Shown here: positions 1 through 8,840 of the stretch, piece after piece
How the letters are laid out: the number at the start of each line of letters is the position of its first letter
Numbering within the stretch: position 1 is the stretch's first letter
Assembly: GCF_009696485.1 (NCBI RefSeq)
Contig: NZ_VULY01000018.1
Span: forward strand, 1,170,001-1,234,000
From: Suipraeoptans intestinalis
GTDB lineage: Bacteria > Bacillota > Clostridia > Lachnospirales > Lachnospiraceae
Direction: 5' to 3'
Length of the DNA: 64,000 bases
The notes under the pieces: model-generated
The model's database searches: none
What the model saw: the letters and a program-made list of their open reading frames with translations, nothing else
What the model was told of the DNA's origin: nothing
Made by a program: the position numbers and the translations under genes

Positions 1-313
<313 letters not shown>

Positions 314-557
314 AAGACCCTCTTTTAATCAGAGGCTCTATCTCCTCCCATCTTTCGATGGGCTTCGTTCTGTTCAATTCCGTTTCAGATAAACGTTAGC
401 TTATCTTCCCGTTATTACTGTTGTTTTAGGTTGACAGTTCCATGTAGAACATGGTCCTGTCCGTTCTGAATTTTTCTCTTAAGAAATTTTCAGGGTTGTT
501 GTCTATTGTTCAGTTATCAAGGTACTTTGCCGCTCGCTCGTGCGAATCAGCTTAGAT

Positions 558-587
558 ATAGTATCATGAATGCTTTCCATATGTCAA
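558..587 (-). promoter_or_regulatory. rrn operon promoter
   Basis: On the minus strand TTGACA (582-587) is followed after 18 bases by TACTAT (558-563), about 240 bases upstream of the 16S gene. The leader between promoter and 16S holds inverted repeats of the kind that frame processing stems, for example around 436-455 and 345-360. From about 590 to 936 the sequence is AT-rich and I see no gene in it. Confidence 0.7.
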
Positions 588-936
588 CCCTTTTTTATTG
601 TTTTTGTTGGCATTTTCCTCGCATTTTTTTCATGTGTTTTCACTCTACTATTTATTGTGTTTTTTCTCCGTTTTCTCTCCATATATGGCATATGAGATTT
701 TTCTCTCTGTCATTTTTTCAGATTTTTCCGTCCTGTTTTTCTATTACACATGCATGAAAGACAGAAAAATTTTCCCGGCAAGGACTTTCTCCTGCGGCAA
801 GGCGCTCCTTCCTTTCCAATTGATTTTGCAAATTTAACTATACGTCATCTCCACTTTTTTATCCTCTTTCTCATTTCACGGTGAAGCAGGGATGTTTTAC
901 CTCTATATGGAAACATGTTTGCGCATAGAACGCATA

Positions 937-980
937 GAAAAAGAGAGGAATCCGTTATCTCAGGAACCTCTCTCTTTTGG
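937..980 (-). terminator. Rho-independent terminator after tRNA-Ser
   Basis: Minus-strand reading gives a long stem (AGAGAGAGG pairing with CCTCTCTTT) followed by a T run, immediately 3' of the tRNA-Ser gene. It ends the DUF2007/tRNA-Ser transcript before the rRNA promoter. Confidence 0.75.
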
Positions 981-983
981 AAA

Positions 984-1071
984 CGGAGAAAGAGGGATTT
1001 GAACCCTCGCGCCGGTTACCCGACCTACACCCTTAGCAGGGGCGCCTCTTCAGCCTCTTGAGTATTTCTCC
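984..1071 (-). tRNA. tRNA-Ser(GCU)
   Basis: An 88-nt cloverleaf on the minus strand. The acceptor stem GGAGAAA pairs with TTTCTCC, the anticodon loop is CTGCTAA (anticodon GCU), a long class II variable arm is present, and the T arm contains GGTTCAAATCC. The length and the long variable arm are typical of tRNA-Ser. CCA is not encoded. Confidence 0.95.
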
Positions 1072-1106
1072 AACACAGGCAATTATACTAAAAACTATCT
1101 GTAATG

Positions 1107-1451
1107 TCAATAGAAGATACTGATCAATAAACCAATCACGATCCAAACCAGTAAAACTCCTGCAATGATCCGTCTTTTCTCCCAGCCTTTTGTTTTCTGC
1201 GCATCTTCCCGGGGCTGTTCTTCCTGTTTTTGCAGGAAGAGCAGATCCTCTACGACAGCCTTGGCCTTTGTCTCGTCCTCTTCCCTCACAAACACATCAC
1301 AGCCAAACACCGAAAACCCTTCTACGATCCGCATATATTCCCCTACATCTGCATCCATCGTATAGCATTCGATTCCCTCTTTTTTCAATTCGGACAAGAC
1401 TCTCTCTGCCTCTATCCGATCCTGTGCATTATAAATTTTTATCGTTTTCAT
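1107..1451 (-). CDS. DUF2007-type protein with C-terminal membrane anchor
   Basis: 114 residues. The first ~75 residues (KTIKIYNAQDRIEAERVLSE onward) match the pattern of DUF2007 'putative signal transducing' proteins, a small ferredoxin-like fold read as N-terminal beta strand, helix, and a FGCDVFV strand. A charged linker leads to one C-terminal membrane helix (about 92-113, IIAGVLLVWIVIGLLISIF). The start is supported by an AAGGAGAGG ribosome site. The role is unknown. It lies 36 bases upstream of tRNA-Ser in the same direction and may share its transcript. Confidence 0.7.
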   Translation of the reverse strand: MKTIKIYNAQDRIEAERVLSELKKEGIECYTMDADVGEYMRIVEGFSVFGCDVFVREEDETKAKAVVEDLLFLQKQEEQPREDAQKTKGWEKRRIIAGVLLVWIVIGLLISIFY

Positions 1452-1661
1452 GTATCCTCTCCTTGTTTCCGGGAATCCCTCTGTTTCTCATAACTCTTTG
1501 CGTTTCCTATAGGGCTCCTCATTTCTCATAAATCCTTGTGGCTTTTATACTTCTCTTTTATAGTTGTCATGACTTACATCCTACAAGGATCTTGGATTTC
1601 TGCCTTCGGTATTCTTTCCCGTCCTGTCACTTCCTACTATACTAAAGCTTCTTTTCCTTTC

Positions 1662-2690
1662 CTATCGTTTCAGGATGGAAAATTCTCTGTCACTGGAAAA
1701 CTGTTTTTCAATTCCTTCTGAGATATACAGCTTTCCGTCATCTGTCAGCAGGATCACGTCAAATTCATCCCTGTGCTCTCTCCAGTAAGCTTCCGCCTTT
1801 TCTTTTCCCATGATAAACAAAGAGGTGGACAAGCCATCTGCCTGGGTGCCGTCATCGCTTATGATCGTTACAGAGGCAAGTCCCGAATCTGCCGGCTTTC
1901 CCGTAGACGGGTCAAGGATATGGTGGTATCGGATTCCGTTTTCCTCAAAATATCTTTCATACCCTCCGGAGGTGATTACCGCTTTTTCCTGAATGAGAAG
2001 CACACCCAGGTAGTGTCCGTCCTTTTCCGGGCTTTGTATGGCGATCTTCCAAGGTTCTCCGTCCGGTTTTTTCCCCATCGTCTGAACATTTCCCCCCAGG
2101 TTTACCATGCCCCCTGTCAGACCTTCTTTTCTGTAGATTTCCATGATCTTAGAAGAGGTATATCCCTTTGCGATTCCTCCCAGATCGATTTTCATGCCTT
2201 CCTGCCCAAAGGTAAGTTCCTTTTTTTCTTCGGAATAGGAAAGCTTTCCGGCATCTACCAGCGGAAGCAGCCGATCCAACTCCTCCTGAGAGGGCACTCG
2301 GTATTCTTTTTTTCCAAATCCCCACGCTTCTGCCACTGGATAAATAGAAATGTCGAAAATTCCTCCGGTGTCCTTGTACAGCTCCAGAGACTTTTTTATC
2401 AGTTGATCGGTATCCTGGGATAAAATACCCGTCCCACTTTCGTTTAATTTTGAAATTTCACTGTCCGCTTTTCCTGTGGATAGCAGCTCATCCAGCTTTT
2501 GGATTTCTTTTTCTCCCTTGCTCACTGCTTCTTCCGCATTATCCCCATATGCTTTTAGTGTCATGTAGGTGTCCATGGCAAACAGTTCTTTTTCCGCCTG
2601 CCCTGCTTCTTTTTTATCTGTAAAGCTCTCACATCCCATCAGTCCGATCGTTCCCAGGATACAGAGAACGGATATCCATTTTTTCCTCAT
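1662..2690 (-). CDS. apbE: FAD:protein FMN transferase (ApbE lipoprotein)
   Basis: About 342 residues. ApbE enzymes attach FMN to threonine residues of extracytoplasmic flavoproteins such as RnfG/NqrC. The N-terminal signal peptide ends in a lipobox (LMGC), so it should be a surface lipoprotein. Family hallmarks are visible: the MDTYMTLKAYG strand near the mature N-terminus, FDISIYPVAEAWGFG, the flavin-site stretch IDLGGIAKGY, GGMVNLGGNV, and YHHILDPSTGKP. I start at the ATG (MRKKW) behind AAAGGTG rather than the GTG three codons upstream. Downstream to 1452 is a short AT-rich gap without a gene. Confidence 0.93.
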   Translation of the reverse strand: MRKKWISVLCILGTIGLMGCESFTDKKEAGQAEKELFAMDTYMTLKAYGDNAEEAVSKGEKEIQKLDELLSTGKADSEISKLNESGTGILSQDTDQLIKKSLELYKDTGGIFDISIYPVAEAWGFGKKEYRVPSQEELDRLLPLVDAGKLSYSEEKKELTFGQEGMKIDLGGIAKGYTSSKIMEIYRKEGLTGGMVNLGGNVQTMGKKPDGEPWKIAIQSPEKDGHYLGVLLIQEKAVITSGGYERYFEENGIRYHHILDPSTGKPADSGLASVTIISDDGTQADGLSTSLFIMGKEKAEAYWREHRDEFDVILLTDDGKLYISEGIEKQFSSDREFSILKR

Positions 2691-2925
2691 AGATTTCACC
2701 TTTTTTGAGAGTTATTTTCATAATATAAGGTGATTATATCTCTTGCCGGACTGCAGAACAATCCTTTTTGTAAAATATCTGCTGTTTTTTATGGATTCGC
2801 AAAGGATCTTCGACCATCGTATCCACCGTTTTTCCTGTCACTATGTCACATATCGGCACACATACATTTAGCTGCCGCATCAGCCTTTCATGACACGACA
2901 GCTTGGTATCTTTCCTGTCTTCTTC

Positions 2926-4719
2926 TTACTTTATCAATCCACTTTCTCTAAGTAAGATTTCAATATCGGTTCCTTTCACAGCTGCAAGCACTTTTTTGAA
3001 CAGCAGTTTTTCTTTGAATGACATCGGAAGTTCGTTCAGAGTTTTCTTGTCAATTGCATAATACGCAGCGCGAAGCAATTCTCTTACATCATATTTAGAC
3101 CCCCACACCTCCGGCACACCTCTATCCACAGGAAGAAGTGTGTATACAGCTTCCATGCCGGTCCGAATAGAGTACTCTGTTGTGAAAATAGTGTCTCTGG
3201 GCGTTTCTGCAAACTGGCCAATGAATGCAAAGTTTACGGCTCCCTCAGGGACTACCAGAGGCCTGTCCTCTTTCTTTCTGGGTTGGAAGAATGCATTGAT
3301 ATATGGCATAAAGCAGGTCGTTGTATTACACCGATTCTTTGCCCAATCATCAATCTTATCTGTTGGTACTCCTATGTGATACAGCCATTCACGGCATACT
3401 TCTTCCCCGGTGCAGTTGCGCATAGCCTTCTTTACATAATTTCCTTCTTTCCTGGTAGAAAGAGAATATACCCAGATGAGAATCGTATTCTTATCCTGTG
3501 TCTTGAACTGGGGCTGGCGGTTGATCGTCCATGAAAGATACCAGTTGTCTACGCTGTCTTTTACTGTAACAATCCCGCCGGTTGTAACTTTTCCTTCTCT
3601 TGGATCTCTCTTGCACACACCAATAATCTTCTGAATAATTTCTTCGTCAGCGGTTTCAACCGTTGCACTCATCCAGTTTGTCGCCTCAACATCACCACAG
3701 AAATTCTTCGGATTCCCATACTCCCCGTTCTTGGCCTGTGCAGCTATATTTTTCCACAAATCCCATGACTCGCCTTCTCCATTCCTGATATTTTCGAGAT
3801 CCGGCGCCGTATTCTGATCCCCGTAGCAAGAGGTATCTGTACAGCAGCCGTTGGTTATGAATACTAGGTCGTCCTCCACAAGATCGATCGTACCTGTCGC
3901 TCTCTCTTTCTCATATACAATCCGGGTTGCAATTTTCTTCCCATTTTCATCCTTTATAATAACATTTTTTACATCTATTCCAAATTCTACAGTTACACCA
4001 TGACTTTTGAGATATTCTATCAAAGGTAAAATCATGCTCTCATACTGATTGTATTTTGTGAATCGAAGAGCTGTAAAATCAGGCAGTCCATCAATATGGT
4101 GACAGTATCTGCACAAATATCTCTTCATCTCAAGAGCAGAGGACCATCTCTGGAAGGCAAACATGGTCTGCCAGTAAAGCCAGAAATTTGTATCCCAGAA
4201 GGAGTCCGGAAGAACTTCACTGATCTTCTTGCCCTCCAGATCCTTTTCCGGCGTCATAAATAATTTGGAAAGTGCCAGTGCGGATTTCTTATCCAGAGAA
4301 AATTTTTTATCCGTATGCGCATCCTGCCCACACTTTTCCGATGCTCTGCAAAGAGAATAGTTTGGATCATGCTTGTTCAGCCAGTAATACTCGTCAAGTA
4401 CAGAAATGCCGGGCGTCTCTATGGATGGAACATCACGGAACATATCCCACATACATTCAAAGTGGTTATCCATCTCCCTGCCGCCTCTCATGTAAAAGCC
4501 CTTACGAACATCCTTGCTTCCATCACAGCTGCCGCCTGCAAGATCCAGCTTTTCAAGAAGATGTATTCTCTCTCCTTTTACCTGCCCATCTCTAACCAGG
4601 TAAAATGCGGCGGAAAGTCCTGCAAGTCCTGTTCCGATGATATACGCTGATTTTCTGTCAGCTCCCTCCGGTTTCTCCGGTTTTGCAAATGCCTCATAAG
4701 TTCCTGCTGAATAGTACAT
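2926..4719 (-). CDS. ohyA: Oleate hydratase (MCRA family)
   Basis: 597 residues, the usual length. The enzyme adds water to the cis-9 double bond of oleate and related unsaturated fatty acids to give 10-hydroxy acids, and uses FAD structurally; it often lowers fatty acid toxicity. The nucleotide-binding motif GTGLAGLSAA is at about residues 29-38, followed by LLEKLDLAGGSCDG and MRGGREM, all typical of the myosin-cross-reactive-antigen family. The C-terminal part contains FAFIGQFAETPRDTIFTTEY. The ribosome site is AAAGGAG. The gene lies directly downstream of a TetR gene on the same strand, with palindromes between them. Confidence 0.95.
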   Translation of the reverse strand: MYYSAGTYEAFAKPEKPEGADRKSAYIIGTGLAGLSAAFYLVRDGQVKGERIHLLEKLDLAGGSCDGSKDVRKGFYMRGGREMDNHFECMWDMFRDVPSIETPGISVLDEYYWLNKHDPNYSLCRASEKCGQDAHTDKKFSLDKKSALALSKLFMTPEKDLEGKKISEVLPDSFWDTNFWLYWQTMFAFQRWSSALEMKRYLCRYCHHIDGLPDFTALRFTKYNQYESMILPLIEYLKSHGVTVEFGIDVKNVIIKDENGKKIATRIVYEKERATGTIDLVEDDLVFITNGCCTDTSCYGDQNTAPDLENIRNGEGESWDLWKNIAAQAKNGEYGNPKNFCGDVEATNWMSATVETADEEIIQKIIGVCKRDPREGKVTTGGIVTVKDSVDNWYLSWTINRQPQFKTQDKNTILIWVYSLSTRKEGNYVKKAMRNCTGEEVCREWLYHIGVPTDKIDDWAKNRCNTTTCFMPYINAFFQPRKKEDRPLVVPEGAVNFAFIGQFAETPRDTIFTTEYSIRTGMEAVYTLLPVDRGVPEVWGSKYDVRELLRAAYYAIDKKTLNELPMSFKEKLLFKKVLAAVKGTDIEILLRESGLIK

Positions 4720-4831
4720 AAAAACACTCTCCTTTTCTTTTTCCGGAGCCTAAACTCTTTATTTAGGTCGCTAGTAGATTCTACGCACTCAGTATATTGA
4801 CAAAAAATCAGAATTAAAATGAACAAAACCC

Positions 4832-4903
4832 GAGAACTGTCACAAAGAACGACAGTTTCTCCCTATTGAACAAAGATACGACAAAACACTCTGTTTGTCG
4901 TAT
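4832..4903. promoter_or_regulatory. Two palindromes between tetR and ohyA, likely operators
   Basis: Two inverted repeats lie in the 207-base gap. GAGAACTGTC (4832-4841) pairs with GACAGTTTCTC (4851-4861), and ATACGACAAA (4876-4885) pairs perfectly with TTTGTCGTAT (4894-4903). Neither is followed by a T run, so they look more like operator sites than terminators. TetR-family regulators typically bind such repeats next to a controlled gene. That they bind the adjacent TetR protein is inference. Confidence 0.5.
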
Positions 4904-4926
4904 TCCAGACCATATTTTCAAACACT

Positions 4927-5493
4927 CTATTTTTTGTTTATTTTAGCATTATTGAGCGCATGGAAAAAGGTTCCCTGAATTAGAGAATTCAACCTCTCTA
5001 TGATCCGTTTTGGATCCTCCTTCATCCCGCCATCGATCCATTCCAGTACAAGACCCACAAACCCATACTTGTAAAAGTTTGCAATAAAGACCTTGTCCTC
5101 TTCTCTGATGACCATTCCTTCCGCCTTTTCTTCCAGTACGTTATAAAGAAGCTGGTAAGTAACCCTATACAAGTAGCGATATAAATAATCCTTTGGGACA
5201 TTGCGGTAAATATTTATGATGAAAGCCTTGTCTTTCTTTATCATGTCGAAAATGGACAGGAATCCCTCCTGCCATGTGTCGTACGTTCGGTTTTCCTTTA
5301 AGGCCTGCTCTGCATCCTCCTCGCAGATCCATTCGGTGAGTTCTAAAATATCATGAAAGTGATAATAAAATGTCTGGCGATTTATCTCACATTTTTCGGC
5401 AATATCATTCACTGCTATTTTGTCCAACGGTTTTTCTAATAACAATTCTTTAAAAGCAAATGCAATCGCAAGCTTTGTAGTTGTTTTACTCAT
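4927..5493 (-). CDS. TetR-family regulator, probably of ohyA
   Basis: About 188 residues. The N-terminal HTH is clear (KPLDKIAVNDIAEKC, then NRQTFYYHFHD, residues ~20-50), followed by an all-helical ligand/dimer domain of the DhaS-like type (YRYLYRVTYQLLYNVLEEKAE; FYKYGFVGLVLEWIDGGMKEDP). I use the ATG at MSKTTTK because AAAAGGAGAAAGAG lies just upstream; the longer frame has no ribosome site. An adjacent fatty-acid enzyme suggests a fatty-acid-responsive repressor, which is inference. Confidence 0.85.
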   Translation of the reverse strand: MSKTTTKLAIAFAFKELLLEKPLDKIAVNDIAEKCEINRQTFYYHFHDILELTEWICEEDAEQALKENRTYDTWQEGFLSIFDMIKKDKAFIINIYRNVPKDYLYRYLYRVTYQLLYNVLEEKAEGMVIREEDKVFIANFYKYGFVGLVLEWIDGGMKEDPKRIIERLNSLIQGTFFHALNNAKINKK

Positions 5494-5579
5494 AGTCTCT
5501 TTCTCCTTTTCCCGTTTTGCACCAAATTTGTTTCGGCAAACCGCACCGCACACTCTGGCATACCGCCTACAGCAAGATA

Positions 5580-5621
5580 CCGTCGCTAAAACTGCATTGC
5601 CGAATCGTGCAATGCGGACGG
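5580..5621. promoter_or_regulatory. Long inverted repeat upstream of tetR
   Basis: CCGTC (5580-5584) pairs with GACGG (5617-5621), and inside it GCATTGC pairs with GCAATGC. It lies about 90 bases upstream of the TetR start. It may be a regulatory hairpin or operator; no T run follows. The rest of 5494-5690 contains no gene that I can see. Confidence 0.35.
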
Positions 5622-5690
5622 CATCGGGTTTTCACAAACGAATCTATCAAATCATTTATCTTCTCCGACTTATCTGTCTTGGAATGAAAG

Positions 5691-5727
5691 AAAAAATGCA
5701 GTAATAATTGAAATCAATTATTACTGC
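5691..5727 (-). terminator. Terminator of the split tRNA-Arg gene
   Basis: A perfect 13-bp stem, GCAGTAATAATTG (5698-5710) with CAATTATTACTGC (5715-5727), followed on the minus strand by six T. It lies 10 bases beyond the 3' end of the tRNA 3' half, which marks this side as the original chromosomal downstream flank. Confidence 0.85.
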
Positions 5728-5736
5728 AAAAATGAC

Positions 5737-5777
5737 CGTTCCCTGCGAGAATCGAACTCACAACTAGTGCTTAGGAG
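5737..5777 (-). pseudogene. 3' half of a tRNA-Arg(CCU) gene split by the ICE
   Basis: On the minus strand the segment reads anticodon loop CTCCTAA, then GCACT (3' side of the anticodon stem), variable loop AGTT, T arm GTGAG-TTCGATT-CTCGC, acceptor AGGGAAC and discriminator G: a canonical tRNA 3' half. No 5' half lies next to it. The matching half is at 56387-56425, where GTTCCCT pairs perfectly with AGGGAAC. Joined at the anticodon loop, the two give a 72-nt tRNA with one C-A mismatch in the anticodon stem. The cut is inside the anticodon loop, at core TTAGGAG on the plus strand. Confidence 0.88.
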
Positions 5778-5812
5778 AAGCCCCCGAGGGGCATTTTTGA
5801 CTCCCTGCAAAT

Positions 5813-5848
5813 CCCCGAAAATCCTTGATTTTACTGGCTTTTCCGGGG
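5813..5848. repeat. Left-end copy of the ICE end hairpin
   Basis: The imperfect hairpin CCCCGAAAATCC...GGCTTTTCCGGGG surrounds the string CTTGATTTTACTGG. The same string in the same orientation sits at 56074-56114 inside the terminator of the intact tRNA-Arg. This suggests that both ends derive from one tRNA-terminator block. The left arm (5850-6086) also has a TGCTAAT (5880-5886) and an ATTAGCA (5921-5927), as in the right arm, and no gene. Confidence 0.6.
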
Positions 5849-6086
5849 TTTCACTGTCAATAAATTCTCGTCTAAAACCTGCTAATTTTTCGTGGTTTTT
5901 TGCCTTCCTTTTAGCAGGGTATTAGCAAATGCAAAGAAATATGGGAAACATCATTGAGTTAATCTGTAGCCCATAAATCACAGGAAACGCATTCAAAGTT
6001 TACGCATTCTCTTATGCAAATCAATAATCTGTGTTCAAATATTATAATGGTTTTTCGTCTTGATTTCAAGGTTTTTCAGGTATTAC

Positions 6087-6117
6087 AAAAGGCAACCCTG
6101 ACGGATTGCCTTTTTTA
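6087..6117. terminator. Bidirectional terminator after the integrase gene
   Basis: AAAAGGCAA and TTGCCTTTTTT form a stem with T runs in both directions. It lies six bases past the integrase stop and should stop both integrase transcripts and rightward read-in from the chromosome. Confidence 0.7.
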
Positions 6118-6122
6118 TATGA

Positions 6123-7586
6123 TTAAATTGTTTTCGCTAAAGCCTTTAATAATGCTGCTGTATCCGGATTTGATAATAGTTTTGCGAGCAAGGCAGCGTT
6201 TTCGTCTGCACTGTTTTCAGCAGGCTTTTCTTCTTCAACTTCGCTCCCTTTTTGAACCTCTGCCATTGGGTCAAGGAGTTCAACCGAAGTTTCAAACTTG
6301 GGCATTGGAGCAGTTTTACCTTCTTCCGCATTTTTGAGACCTTTAGCGTTGTAGAACTGTTCCTCAAACTTCTGTGCGTTGTATCGCCTGTCCTCGTCGA
6401 TTATATGGCTGTAAACATCGGCAACCATATCCATTCGGGCGTGTCCCGAGTCGCCTTGAACCGATTTCATATCGCCGCCGTTCCATTTCAGCTTGTAGGT
6501 TATACTTGCGTGACGGAAGCTGTGAAACACCACATCGGGTAAGTCGTTGTCCTGTATCAGCTTTTTTAAAGCACGGTTGATTACCTGACCTTCCATCGGT
6601 CTGCCTGACGAATGGCAGAATACCAAGTCATAATCCAAATACTCATCACCGAAAAGCTCTTTCATTTCGTCAATCTGCTTTTTTCTCTCCAACAGCATTT
6701 GAGCTACGGTTGACGGCAAGAAGATTTTTCTCACACTTGTTTTAGTCTTTGGCGTTTTCAAAACAAGGGAGGTATTTGTATTTGATAAGGTTCTCGGAAA
6801 GACACGGATAATGTCCTTGTTATCAAGCACCTCCATTACATCTCTGTTTACACGCTGAAGCTCCTTATCTACATAAATGGAAGCATTGTTTTCTCTCAGG
6901 CTTTCTTCCGAAATATCAATGCAGTCCCAAGTAAGACCAAGCATTTCGCCCATACGGAGAGAACAGGCAAAGGATAAATTGATAGCTAATGCAAGAATAT
7001 CATCATCGCACACTTCAAGAGCGTGCATAAGCGTTTCTGCTGTCCAAATCTCTCGTTTCTGATGTTCCTCTTTTGGGAGCGTTGCATTGAGAACCGGGTT
7101 TCTTGTCATCAGCTCCCATTTTACCGCCTGATTAAAGGCACTCCTTAAAAACTTATGGATTTCTCTTACGGTATGTACTGTCAGATATTCATTCTTCGGC
7201 TTTTTATTCTGCACCGATTTGGTCTTAACTTTCAAAAGGCTCTGATAGAATTTATCCATAAGTCTCGGTGTCAGTTCATCAAGTTTTACATCGCCGATAA
7301 GTGGAATGATGTAATTATACATAAGTCCTTTCTTTGAACGGTAGGTTGACATTGCCCAGTTGTTTACTCCGTACACGGAGCAGTATTCTTCAAGCAAATC
7401 TGCCACAGTCGTTGCATTAGGAATAATGAATGTACCGCTTTGCTGCTCAAACTCAATTTGAGTTTTTCTCTTTTTAGCGTCTGTGTTTGTATCAAAGGTT
7501 TCCCATTTTTGATGTTGGTTTCCGTCATCGTCTTTGTAGGTATAAACGACGGAATATCGGTTCTTTCTCTTTACAATAGAAGCCAT
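6123..7586 (-). CDS. int: Tyrosine site-specific integrase
   Basis: 487 residues. It should integrate and excise the ICE at tRNA-Arg. Domain order: N-terminal AP2-like arm-binding domain (SIVKRKNRYSVVYTYKDDDG, with a lysine-rich 'KKRKTQIEFEQQ' helix), SAM-like core-binding domain (~60-170), and catalytic domain (~180-410). Catalytic residues are visible: Arg in CSLRMGEMLGL, HSFRHASIT with His-x-x-Arg-His, and the Tyr in DVYSHI. The ~70-residue acidic C-terminal tail is beyond the usual catalytic end. The start has AAGGAGG seven bases upstream. A small HTH gene directly upstream is a likely excisionase. Confidence 0.95.
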   Translation of the reverse strand: MASIVKRKNRYSVVYTYKDDDGNQHQKWETFDTNTDAKKRKTQIEFEQQSGTFIIPNATTVADLLEEYCSVYGVNNWAMSTYRSKKGLMYNYIIPLIGDVKLDELTPRLMDKFYQSLLKVKTKSVQNKKPKNEYLTVHTVREIHKFLRSAFNQAVKWELMTRNPVLNATLPKEEHQKREIWTAETLMHALEVCDDDILALAINLSFACSLRMGEMLGLTWDCIDISEESLRENNASIYVDKELQRVNRDVMEVLDNKDIIRVFPRTLSNTNTSLVLKTPKTKTSVRKIFLPSTVAQMLLERKKQIDEMKELFGDEYLDYDLVFCHSSGRPMEGQVINRALKKLIQDNDLPDVVFHSFRHASITYKLKWNGGDMKSVQGDSGHARMDMVADVYSHIIDEDRRYNAQKFEEQFYNAKGLKNAEEGKTAPMPKFETSVELLDPMAEVQKGSEVEEEKPAENSADENAALLAKLLSNPDTAALLKALAKTI

Positions 7587-7598
7587 AGTCGTTCCTCC

Positions 7599-7805
7599 TT
7601 ATTCGTTATCCAGCCATTTATCAAAGCTGGTCTTTATAATGCGGTATCCGGTTTCGAGCATTACTGCCTGAAAACAACCCTGTTTTATGAGCTTATAAAC
7701 GGTCTGACGGGTAATACCCAAGATTGCCTGAACTTCCTCTACGGAATAGCTCTTTTTTGTGTATGTACCGCCGTTTAATTCACGAACTCTTTCTTCAATC
7801 GACAT
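7599..7805 (-). CDS. Small excisionase-type HTH protein
   Basis: 68 residues, essentially one MerR/excisionase-type winged HTH (HTH_17): YSVEEVQAILGITRQTVYKLIKQGCFQAV, then a GYRIIKTSFDKWLDN wing/helix. I start at MSIEER behind GGAGG; this ATG overlaps the end of the upstream gene by 11 bases, which points to translational coupling. Its position 12 bases upstream of the integrase makes it the best candidate for the directionality factor (Xis). Confidence 0.85.
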   Translation of the reverse strand: MSIEERVRELNGGTYTKKSYSVEEVQAILGITRQTVYKLIKQGCFQAVMLETGYRIIKTSFDKWLDNE

Positions 7806-8496
7806 ATCCCTCCACCTCCTCGATTTCTTTAACCTTTGTGTATTTGCTTTGCGAAGCGTACCACTTATCAAAGCTCTCTCTTTTTATTCGGCGTTTACCG
7901 TCAACCCATATAAACTCAACAATACCGTCATTCATTAAGTCATTGGCTGTGCTTCTCGGAATACCGAGTACCTTTGCAACAGTAAGAGGAGAGAGCGTTT
8001 TGCCGTATTTCTTGCCGGGTCTTTCGCCGTTCACTTTCTCATAATGGAATTGTCCCGCATACCAATCTTCAAAGCTGTCCACATCAACCCTCATTTTGCC
8101 CAGTACCAAATAGGTCTTAAATCGGCACTGATTGATGAGTCGGTATGTAGCCGTCTTTCCAAGACCGAGTATTCTCATTACGTCGGGTACAGACATTGTC
8201 TTTTTGTCCTGATATGTAAGAACTGCCTTGACGATTTTCTTATTTTCTTCAACGCTTTTCTTTGAAGCTCTGTATTCGTTGCCGACTCGGTATGTTTTGA
8301 ATAAGCCGCAATTCATCAGTTTCAGTGCTTCTTCTTCGGAAATGGAAAACAACCGAGATATTTCCTTGACAGAATAGGCTTGCCACTGTGCTTCTTCCTG
8401 AAGCTTTTCATCGCTGAACAATTCTGCCAAGCGTTCATTTTCCTCTCTGAGATTGAACTGCTCTACTCGGTCGTTGAACATATTAACAAATGCCAT
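7795..8496 (-). CDS. Protein with three tandem excisionase-type HTH domains
   Basis: 233 residues. Three HTH_17-like units follow one another: about 40-86 (YSVKEISRLFSISEEEALKL), 100-147 (MSVPDVMRILGLGKTATYRL) and 168-214 (LSPLTVAKVLGIPRSTANDL). Each ends in a strand pair and an 'SFDKWYASQ'-like helix; the first unit is the most diverged in that helix. I chose ATG at MAFVNM because AGGAGG lies eight bases upstream. This start overlaps the end of the preceding gene. Single-domain relatives are excisionases; a triple-domain version could bridge several sites on the att arms. The function is inferred. Confidence 0.8.
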   Translation of the reverse strand: MAFVNMFNDRVEQFNLREENERLAELFSDEKLQEEAQWQAYSVKEISRLFSISEEEALKLMNCGLFKTYRVGNEYRASKKSVEENKKIVKAVLTYQDKKTMSVPDVMRILGLGKTATYRLINQCRFKTYLVLGKMRVDVDSFEDWYAGQFHYEKVNGERPGKKYGKTLSPLTVAKVLGIPRSTANDLMNDGIVEFIWVDGKRRIKRESFDKWYASQSKYTKVKEIEEVEGYVD

Positions 8497-8734
8497 CTTC
8501 AGAACCTCCTTCCTCGCCATTGAGCCAATTTTCAAAGCTCTTTTTAGATATTCGATACTGACCTCCGACACGAACGCTATGGAATTTCTTGCTTTTAAGC
8601 AGCTCATAGACGGTAGTTCTGCTCACTTTCAAGATGTACTGTATATCATCTACCGTGTATGCTCGTATGCCAGGTTCAGTCTGCCTGAATGTATTAGGAA
8701 GTCGAGTATCGCTCTTTTCAATTTTCTTTCGCAT
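8483..8734 (-). CDS. Small excisionase-type HTH protein
   Basis: 83 residues. A basic N-terminus is followed by one HTH_17 domain (YTVDDIQYILKVSRTTVYELLKSKKFHSVRVGGQYRISKKSFENWL written as two halves around residue 45). It overlaps the triple-HTH gene by 14 bases. The ribosome site is GGAGG. It is similar in pattern to the neighbouring small HTH proteins, so it probably arose by local duplication. Confidence 0.8.
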   Translation of the reverse strand: MRKKIEKSDTRLPNTFRQTEPGIRAYTVDDIQYILKVSRTTVYELLKSKKFHSVRVGGQYRISKKSFENWLNGEEGGSEDGIC

Positions 8735-8771
8735 TACCGTTTACCTCCGATTTCTTATTTGCCACTCTGAC

Positions 8772-8804
8772 TACCATATAGCCAAGTGACTTGGCTATAT
8801 GGTA
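8772..8804. promoter_or_regulatory. Perfect 15-bp-arm palindrome between two HTH genes
   Basis: TACCATATAGCCAAG (8772-8786), spacer TGA, then its exact reverse complement (8790-8804). There is no T run on either side, so an operator is more likely than a terminator. It sits in the only real gap (8735-8840) of the HTH gene cluster, upstream of the 83-residue HTH gene, and is a good candidate binding site for one of the HTH proteins. Confidence 0.55.
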
Positions 8805-8840
8805 CTGAAAATCGGATTTTTTGTTAATTATGCGATTGGT

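Noticed and set aside
5737-5777. A complete tRNA gene at the left boundary
   Set aside because: Only the 3' half is present; the sequence 5' of the anticodon loop is ICE DNA that cannot pair with the acceptor or form a D arm.
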